Shown: one piece after another, positions 58,478 through 64,000 of the stretch
How the letters are laid out: the number at the start of each line of letters is the position of its first letter
Position numbering within the stretch: the first letter of the stretch is position 1
Assembly (NCBI RefSeq): GCF_008124715.1
Contig: NZ_VNHO01000013.1
Coordinates: 1-64,000 of the forward strand
Length of the DNA stretch: 64,000 nt
Direction of reading: 5' to 3'
Source of the DNA: Thermosediminibacter litoriperuensis
Lineage (GTDB): Bacteria; Bacillota; Thermosediminibacteria; Thermosediminibacterales; Thermosediminibacteraceae
Program-made: the position numbers and the translations under genes
The notes under the pieces: model-generated
The model's database searches: none
What the model was told of the DNA's origin: nothing
The model's input: only the letters and a program-made list of their open reading frames with translations

Positions 58478-59448
58478 CCCCCTATCTGGCACATGGTCCT
58501 TCCGGGTTTTCCGAAACGGACCACGTTCATCCTGTGGCCTTCTGGCTTTTTCATTAGCGCGCCGGTAAAGATCCTCCTCAGCTCCTCGTCGCAGGCGCCG
58601 CCCCGCAGCGCCGCCTTTACGTCGAATTCTTCTTCGGAGTCGAGACACACTTTCAGCTTTCCGTCAGAGGTCAGCCTGACGCGGTTACATTGCGAACAGA
58701 AATGCCCGGTCATGGGGGCGATAAACCCTATATACCCTTTGGCTCCGGGCAGCCTGTAGTAAACGGCCGGCCCCGCTCCTTCCCCCGGATACTCGACCGG
58801 TTCCAGTTCCCCGCCTATGACCCGGCTCATGCGGTCGGCGGGTACAAAGTCCATCCGCGCTTTTTCGGATTCACCGATGGGCATGAGCTCTATGAACCGG
58901 ACCGTCAGGTTTCGCTCCCTTGTAAGGTCTGCAAAATCCATGATTTCATCGTCGTTGAACCCTTTTATCACGACGCAGTTAATCTTTACGGGCTCCAGGC
59001 CGTTCTCCAGAGCGGCGTCAATGCCGTTCAGCACGCTTTTCAGGTCGCCATTCCTGGTCATTCGCCTGAACCTTTCGGGCTTCAGACTGTCAAGACTGAT
59101 GTTAACCCTATCCAGCCCGGCCCTCTTCAAATCCGCCGCAATCCCGGCAAGCAGGGAACCGTTGGTAGTCATGGCTATGTCTTTTACTCCCGGGATGCGC
59201 CGGACCATGCGCACAAAATCCACTATGCCCCTTCTCACCAGAGGCTCGCCGCCGGTAATCCTGACTGTGGATATCCCAAGAGGTACTATCGCCTTTAAAA
59301 AACGGGCAATCTCTTCAAAACGCAGTATGTCGGCGCAGGTCTTCGGCACGACTCCTCCTTCCGGCATGCAGTAGATACACCTGAAGTTGCACCTGTCGGT
59401 AACCGAAACCCTAATATAGTCTATTTCCCTTCCAAACCGGTCTTTCAC
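58474..59448 (-). CDS. moaA: GTP 3',8-cyclase
   Basis: MoaA is a radical SAM enzyme that rearranges GTP in the first step of molybdenum-cofactor synthesis. It has 324 residues. The SAM cluster motif is CNFRCIYC (Cys20, Cys24, Cys27). A second cluster is supplied by three later Cys (CSQCNRVRL and KVCL), and the chain ends in the required Gly-Gly (QIGG). The GTG start abuts the stop of the preceding moeA fusion. It is in the moe-moa operon. Confidence 0.97.
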   Translation of the reverse strand: MKDRFGREIDYIRVSVTDRCNFRCIYCMPEGGVVPKTCADILRFEEIARFLKAIVPLGISTVRITGGEPLVRRGIVDFVRMVRRIPGVKDIAMTTNGSLLAGIAADLKRAGLDRVNISLDSLKPERFRRMTRNGDLKSVLNGIDAALENGLEPVKINCVVIKGFNDDEIMDFADLTRERNLTVRFIELMPIGESEKARMDFVPADRMSRVIGGELEPVEYPGEGAGPAVYYRLPGAKGYIGFIAPMTGHFCSQCNRVRLTSDGKLKVCLDSEEEFDVKAALRGGACDEELRRIFTGALMKKPEGHRMNVVRFGKPGRTMCQIGG

Positions 59449-61383
59449 TCAATCGCCCCCAATCAATTCGCCGGTTCTGGACGTGTCGTATCCGCCCAGG
59501 GATTCGATCTTCCTTTTGAACTCACCGGACCTCAGGATTTTCAACACCTTCTGCACGGAATCCATGTGGTAGAATTCGTAAGATATGGCAATGTCAAACC
59601 TTTCCGGAGCCACCGGTATAAAGTCGAGGTCCATAGCCCTGGCGGCGGCCAGAATCCCCAGTCCCGCGTCGGCCATACCCCCCGCCACGGCAGCCGCCAC
59701 TGCCAGGTGGGTATATTCCTCCTTGCCGTAACCCCTGATGCACCCGGGGTCAATGCCCATCTCTTTGAGCTTCAGGTCCAGCAGTATCCTGGTACCGGCC
59801 CCTTTCTGGCGGTTCACAAAGGTCACATCTTCCCGAACCAGGTCCTCGATGCCCCTTATGCCCTTGGGGTTACCCCTAGCCACAATGAGTCCCTGCTGCC
59901 GGTAGGCCAGGTTCACCAGCACCACCCTGCGGCCCGCCAGGTATTTCCGGATGTAGGGCAGGTTGTACTCCCCGGTTTCGGGGTCCAGCAGGTGAATGCC
60001 GGCCATATGGGTCTCTCCCCGCATAAGGGCCATTATCCCGCCCATACTTCCCACGTGGGCCGAAGAAAGAGTGATTTCCGGGTAAAGCCGTTTCAGCTCG
60101 TTGGCCAGCAAATCTATAGTTACGTCATGGCTGCCGATCATGAGCACGGTGTTTTCGACCTCATCCCGATCTCTCAAAAGCTCGACCTCAACAGGCTCGC
60201 CCGACTCTATACCCTCCCTGGACTCGGGTATCCTCACTATACCGTCGGCCCTCACCACCGACATTACAACTCCTGCTCCCCGGTAGAGGGGCGAAGCTAT
60301 GAACTCGCTGCCCATCCTCCCCACCTTGACCCTGAGAAATTCCAGGGTTCCTATGGATGAAACCACCCGCCGGGAGAGCCTGGCTTTTATCTTCTGCCTG
60401 CCGGGTACGGGCAGGCCCTGCATCCGGTGAACGATGGGTTTTGCAAAGAGCTCCATGGCAATATATGCTGAAACCGGATAGCCGGGAATACCTATCACCG
60501 GCTTACCGGCGATCCGGCCCAGGACCACCGGCTTTCCGGGCTTTATGGCGACACCGTGCACCAGGAGCTCGCCCATAGTCCTGATGCACTTTGCCGTGTA
60601 GTCTTCCGAACCCGCCGAAGAGCCCGCATTAATCACGACAACGTCGGCAACGGCGAGGCCTTCCTCTATCCTCCGCTTTATCAATTCAAAATCATCTTCC
60701 GCCTTTTCCAGAACCAGAGCCTCGCCGCCCCATTCCTCCACGAGACCCGAGAGCATGGCGGAATTGGACTCAATTATGTCACCAGGCTTCAGGGACTCGC
60801 CGGGGTTTACCAGCTCGGTGCCGGTGGGTATAACGGCCACTCGGGGTTTTTTTCTCACCCTGACAGCGGTATGGCCGGCGGCCAGGACGGCGCTTAGGTC
60901 CTGGGGCCTCAGGCGGTGGTTTTCGGGGACCACCAGTTCCGCAGCCGCTATGTCCTCGCCGATGCCCCTCACGTTGTCCCAGGGGGAACAAGGCGCCACT
61001 ATCTCCACCTCACCGCCGCCCAGGGGATGGACTTCTTCGATCATTATCACCGCGTCACACCCGGGTGGTAATGGGTCTCCAGTATCCACGTACCAGAAAT
61101 TCACGCCTTCCTTCAACCTAACCGGGGTCTTTTCACCGGCGCCGAAGGTATCTTTCGCTGAAACGGCTATACCATCCATGGCCGCAGCGTTGTAATGGGG
61201 GGAGGAAATTCTGGCGAAGACCGGTTCGGCGGTAACCCTGCCCAGGGCCTGCCTCACGCTTACTACCTCGTCTTCAGTAAGCCGCAGGGCCCCCGACTCC
61301 TCGAGGTCCCCGAAAAATTTATCTACAGCCTCCGGTAAAGACATGTTATCTAAATACACGTCTCTTTCCTTCACGCATTTCAA
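59449..61383 (-). CDS. MoeA fused to a periplasmic-binding-protein-like (PBP/ModE-type) domain
   Basis: The 644-residue protein has a MoeA molybdopterin molybdotransferase (1 to about 405; AAMDGIAVSAKDTFGAG, NAGSSAGSEDYT, PGKPVVLGRIAGKPVIGIPGYPVSA). A C-terminal PBP-like domain (about 410-640; HDVTIDLLANELKRLYP, NRQKGAGTRILLDLKL, AGGMADAGLGILAAARAM) follows, related to molybdate/tungstate-binding folds. The fusion recurs in Clostridia and archaea. A TTG at 61381-61383 is chosen; GTG at 61374 has better spacing to GAGGGG. It lies between moeA and moaA. Confidence 0.92.
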   Translation of the reverse strand: MKCVKERDVYLDNMSLPEAVDKFFGDLEESGALRLTEDEVVSVRQALGRVTAEPVFARISSPHYNAAAMDGIAVSAKDTFGAGEKTPVRLKEGVNFWYVDTGDPLPPGCDAVIMIEEVHPLGGGEVEIVAPCSPWDNVRGIGEDIAAAELVVPENHRLRPQDLSAVLAAGHTAVRVRKKPRVAVIPTGTELVNPGESLKPGDIIESNSAMLSGLVEEWGGEALVLEKAEDDFELIKRRIEEGLAVADVVVINAGSSAGSEDYTAKCIRTMGELLVHGVAIKPGKPVVLGRIAGKPVIGIPGYPVSAYIAMELFAKPIVHRMQGLPVPGRQKIKARLSRRVVSSIGTLEFLRVKVGRMGSEFIASPLYRGAGVVMSVVRADGIVRIPESREGIESGEPVEVELLRDRDEVENTVLMIGSHDVTIDLLANELKRLYPEITLSSAHVGSMGGIMALMRGETHMAGIHLLDPETGEYNLPYIRKYLAGRRVVLVNLAYRQQGLIVARGNPKGIRGIEDLVREDVTFVNRQKGAGTRILLDLKLKEMGIDPGCIRGYGKEEYTHLAVAAAVAGGMADAGLGILAAARAMDLDFIPVAPERFDIAISYEFYHMDSVQKVLKILRSGEFKRKIESLGGYDTSRTGELIGGD

Positions 61384-61388
61384 CCCCC

Positions 61389-62621
61389 TCAGTACAACTC
61401 CACCTCGATATATTCCCCTTCACCGACGCCCAGCTTTTCAGGCGGTATCCTGGCAAGGCCATCGGATTCGACCATTGTGGATATCAGGCCCGATTTCCCT
61501 AAAATTGGTTTCGCCCAGAGTTCCCCGTCCCTTTCCTCCAGTTTCACCCGGATAAAATCCTCCCTGCCCGCGGCCGAGGCTATGTTCCGGGCGATCCTGG
61601 CTCTGACCTTGATTCCGCCGTAATTTGCGGGTCTTCCCAGCATCGCAAAGATAAGCGGCCTTACCACCAGCTCGAAGATGACCATTGCCGACACCGGGTG
61701 CCCCGGAAGCCCCACCACCGGCCTGCCCATGACCGCGCCGAGTATCGTAGGCTTGCCGGGTTTAACCGCAAGGCCGTGCACCACGACGCCGGGTTCGCCT
61801 AAACTCTCTATAACCTTTACGGTCAGATCCCGGGTTCCTACGGAGCTCCCGCCCGAAAGCACCACCATGTCGCTGTTCGCCAGGGCTTCCACCATCACCT
61901 TGCAGAGCTCATCAAAATCGTCTCTAACCACGCCGTAAGGGCGCGGTATCCCTCCCCATTTCTGGACCTGGGCCGCGAGGGAATATGTGTTCATATCGCG
62001 GATCTCACCGGGTTTGATCTTCTCACCCGGAGGTCTGATCTCATCCCCCGTCGATATCACGGCGACCACCGGTGGAACGGCCACCTTCAACTTTTGCCGC
62101 CCTATACCGGCCAGGGCAGCCAGATCCTGAGGCCTGAGGGTGTGGCCCTTTGGCAGCACGAGGCTACCTTTTTTTACGTCCTCTCCCCTGAATATCACGT
62201 TTTCTCCCGGTGCCACAGGTCTTTCTATAACCAGGGTGCCGTCATCAAACTGTTGTGTATATTCAAGCATAACGACCGCATCGGAACCCTCCGGCAGCAT
62301 CCCTCCGGTGGAAATCTTCATGGCCTGACCGGGTTTCAGGGAAACCTCCGGCCGTTCCCCCATCCTTATCTCTCCCACCACCTTCAGCAGTGCCGGTATG
62401 GATTCTCCTGCACCAAAAGTATCCCGGGCCATGACGGCGTAGCCGTCCACCGTAGAGCGGTCAAAGGCCGGTATGTCTTCGGAAGAATACACATCTTCGG
62501 CCAGCACCCGGTTCAATGCCGGGAGGAGGGGGACTTCTTCGCACTTCACCGGTATATTCCCCAAACTCTTTTTGAGCGCGTCCAGGGCGTCCCTTACGGT
62601 CCTGGCATCGAAAAGCCGCAT
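61389..62621 (-). CDS. moeA: Molybdopterin molybdotransferase MoeA
   Basis: MoeA inserts molybdate into adenylylated molybdopterin. The 410-residue protein is a plain Moe[37 protein letters not shown], the MogA-like core [44 protein letters not shown], and a C-terminal beta domain ([20 protein letters not shown]). The ATG has AAAGGAG upstream. Two MoeA proteins in one operon may separate molybdenum and tungsten use. It is the first gene of the operon. Confidence 0.96.
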   Translation of the reverse strand: MRLFDARTVRDALDALKKSLGNIPVKCEEVPLLPALNRVLAEDVYSSEDIPAFDRSTVDGYAVMARDTFGAGESIPALLKVVGEIRMGERPEVSLKPGQAMKISTGGMLPEGSDAVVMLEYTQQFDDGTLVIERPVAPGENVIFRGEDVKKGSLVLPKGHTLRPQDLAALAGIGRQKLKVAVPPVVAVISTGDEIRPPGEKIKPGEIRDMNTYSLAAQVQKWGGIPRPYGVVRDDFDELCKVMVEALANSDMVVLSGGSSVGTRDLTVKVIESLGEPGVVVHGLAVKPGKPTILGAVMGRPVVGLPGHPVSAMVIFELVVRPLIFAMLGRPANYGGIKVRARIARNIASAAGREDFIRVKLEERDGELWAKPILGKSGLISTMVESDGLARIPPEKLGVGEGEYIEVELY

Positions 62622-62743
62622 ACTGGAAACTCCTTTGCAAGCATTTCAAAAATATTTTCATAATCTGATATATTCTATACTTCGGCCCCCGATTCCTCCC
62701 GGTCCCTCAAAAATATTTTTGCTGCAGAGAGGAATAAACAGTC

Positions 62744-62758
62744 TTATGTCGAACATAA
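62744..62758. promoter_or_regulatory. Perfect 6-3-6 palindrome before the MFS gene
   Basis: TTATGTCGAACATAA is a perfect inverted repeat about 25 bp before the GTG start of the MFS gene and in the divergent interval with moeA. A TCAAAAATATTTT motif occurs twice nearby (62646-62658, 62707-62719). Operator function is a guess from position. Confidence 0.4.
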
Positions 62759-62782
62759 AATCTGGAAATGGGGGTTTTCAGA

Positions 62783-64000
62783 GTGGAAGAAAGAACAATG
62801 TCGGAAAAGGAATTTTATAACAATTTTAACGCCCTTAGCTATGACGCCATTTTTTTTGCGGCGTTCAACGGCTTTCTGGAACCCGGAACGGTGGTGGCAT
62901 CCTTTGTGAGCAACCTCACCAGTTCGCCGGTGCTCATCGGCCTCACCACCACCATAAGGACCTGCGGCTGGTATCTTCCCCAGCTCCTGGTGGCCCGAAG
63001 GGCCGAGGCGTTACCCCGGAAAAAACCCCTTGTGGTTGTTGCCGGGGGGCTATTGAGACTTGCCGCCGGGATGATGGCGCTATCGACCCTCATCGCTGCG
63101 AAAAATCCCTCGCTGGCCCTAGCCCTTTTCTATACACTTTTCATCGTTATGGCGTTCTCGGACGGGATCAGCGGGGTTCCCTGGATAGACCTCTTCGCCA
63201 AGTCCATACCCCCGGAGCGGCGGGGAGCGTACTATACCAAAACCCAGTTCCTGGGAGGTATTCTGGCCTTTGCAGCAGGATTCCTGGTAAAGGCCATCCT
63301 GAGCAGCGATCGCTTTTCCTTTCCCTACGATTATTCTGTCATATTTTTCCTGGGATTTATTTGTGCTACCGTATCCTACCTTTCTTTTTTAAGGCTGAAG
63401 GAAGCCGAAGACGGAGTGCCGCGCCAGTGCGAAAGCCTCGCAAAATACCTGATGGGAATCCCTGTTGTTTTCAAAAAAGACGGCGACTTCAGGCTCCTGA
63501 TAACGGTAAACACTCTCCTCAGGTTCTTTTTCATGCCTCTGCCGTTTTACGTAATATTCGCCCGGGAGGTCCTGAAGCTGCCCCAGGACAGTGTCGGTAT
63601 TTTTGTATCCGCCCAGATGCTGGGCTACATTCTGGCCGGCGTTTTTTTCGGCAGGATCAACGATTTTTACGGCAGCAGAAGAGTGGTGCTGCTGACGGCA
63701 AAGCTTACGGTTATACCGCCGGTTTTAGCCCTGCTGAGCCTGTTCCTTTACAGGTTGAATCTCCCCTTCCTACCGCTTTACGTCCTGATATTCGCCCTCA
63801 TAGGAGCCACATACAGCGGCGTCTGGGTAGGCATCTTCAACTATCTATTAAAAATCGCTCCAGAAGAAAAAAGGCCCCTTTACATAGGCCTCTTAAATAC
63901 CCTGACAGCACCCACCACGTTCCTGCCGCTGCTGGGTGGGGTCATCATCCAATTTCTGTCCTACGTGCACCTTTTTGTTATAACGGCGGTGCTGGTGTTT
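62783..64000 (+). CDS. MFS transporter, 3' end beyond the window
   Basis: The frame runs open from GTG at 62783 (VEERTMSEKEFYNNFNAL) to the window edge, about 406 residues. A GGGGG lies upstream of the GTG, while the ATG at 62798 lacks a good site. It has MFS-like features: helix one with LEPGTVVASFVSNLT, SPVLIGLTTTIRTCGWYLPQ, the loop PWIDLFAKSIPPERRGAYY, a central cytoplasmic loop near residues 200-230, and FGRINDFYGSRRVVLL in the second half. About eleven helices are visible. Substrate is unknown; it is divergent from the molybdenum-cofactor operon. Confidence 0.88.
   Translation, partial: MEERTMSEKEFYNNFNALSYDAIFFAAFNGFLEPGTVVASFVSNLTSSPVLIGLTTTIRTCGWYLPQLLVARRAEALPRKKPLVVVAGGLLRLAAGMMALSTLIAAKNPSLALALFYTLFIVMAFSDGISGVPWIDLFAKSIPPERRGAYYTKTQFLGGILAFAAGFLVKAILSSDRFSFPYDYSVIFFLGFICATVSYLSFLRLKEAEDGVPRQCESLAKYLMGIPVVFKKDGDFRLLITVNTLLRFFFMPLPFYVIFAREVLKLPQDSVGIFVSAQMLGYILAGVFFGRINDFYGSRRVVLLTAKLTVIPPVLALLSLFLYRLNLPFLPLYVLIFALIGATYSGVWVGIFNYLLKIAPEEKRPLYIGLLNTLTAPTTFLPLLGGVIIQFLSYVHLFVITAVLVF

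Noticed and set aside
57867-58759. Plus-strand open frames of 233 and 295 codons
   Set aside because: They lie opposite moaC and moaA, which have unambiguous motifs and overlapping starts on the minus strand.
62744-62758. LexA (SOS) box reading of the palindrome
   Set aside because: It contains CGAAC but lacks the matching GTTCG half at the correct spacing.
62640-62780. A Moco riboswitch ahead of moeA
   Set aside because: The interval is short and I could not find the conserved Moco motif stems; only AT-rich repeats and a small GC-rich hairpin are present.

Overview
The window looks like a chromosome segment of an anaerobic, probably thermophilic Firmicute of the Clostridia / Thermoanaerobacterales kind. 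Supporting signs are strong GGAGG ribosome-binding sites with many GTG and TTG starts, a CIRCE-controlled groESL, an S-layer-homology (SLH) surface protein, a class V (archaeal-type) fructose-bisphosphate aldolase/phosphatase, a cobalamin riboswitch driving an ECF transporter, and a full molybdenum-cofactor operon. The assignment is inference: there is no rRNA in the window.

Layout. 1-544: right end of an IS3-family element. 564-4068: class V fbp, aroB, aroC. 4098-7793: phosphate uptake operon pstS-C-A-B behind a textbook four-repeat Pho box. 7797-9998: guaA and 5-formyltetrahydrofolate cyclo-ligase. 10021-18165: one operon headed by a B12 riboswitch, encoding an SLH-anchored transcobalamin-like protein, a membrane-anchored transcobalamin-like (DUF4430) protein and a complete ECF transporter. 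18253-22036: a glucose-type PTS locus with an intact LicT-type antiterminator, RAT/terminator and EIIA, but an EIICB gene gutted by deletions. 22307-26429: AbgT transporter, M20 peptidase, an RpiR remnant and an EamA exporter. 26426-31559: AT-rich two-component/ABC module, probably acquired and probably for antimicrobial-peptide response. 31631-34368: nagA-nagB-nagR. 34391-38181: FAD amine oxidase, a MNT-HEPN pair and comB.

38347-46478 is the most unusual region. A cytosine-permease-like transporter, a DUF917 protein and a hydantoinase/oxoprolinase-like HyuA lie behind an excellent sigma-54 promoter. Divergently encoded are a sigma-54 activator with a Cys-rich N-terminus, a second DUF917 protein and a strongly diverged HyuA paralogue that has lost its phosphate-binding motifs. 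I infer a self-contained inducible uptake and catabolic system in which the second DUF917/HyuA pair may sense rather than catalyse.

46566-54779: MFS pseudogene, a HEPN 3' scrap, a large repeat-bearing lipoprotein downstream of a PhoPR/WalRK-like two-component system, a coiled-coil membrane protein, and small accessory genes (GNAT, VOC). 54817-56806: groEL-groES with CIRCE. 57054-62621: moeA, moeA-PBP fusion, moaA, moaC, MOSC-MogA fusion. 62783-64000: an MFS transporter running off the end.

Several loci are visibly decaying (EIICB, RpiR, MFS, MNT and HEPN fragments), so the segment mixes a stable core with actively eroding accessory DNA. No tRNA, rRNA or CRISPR array was seen.
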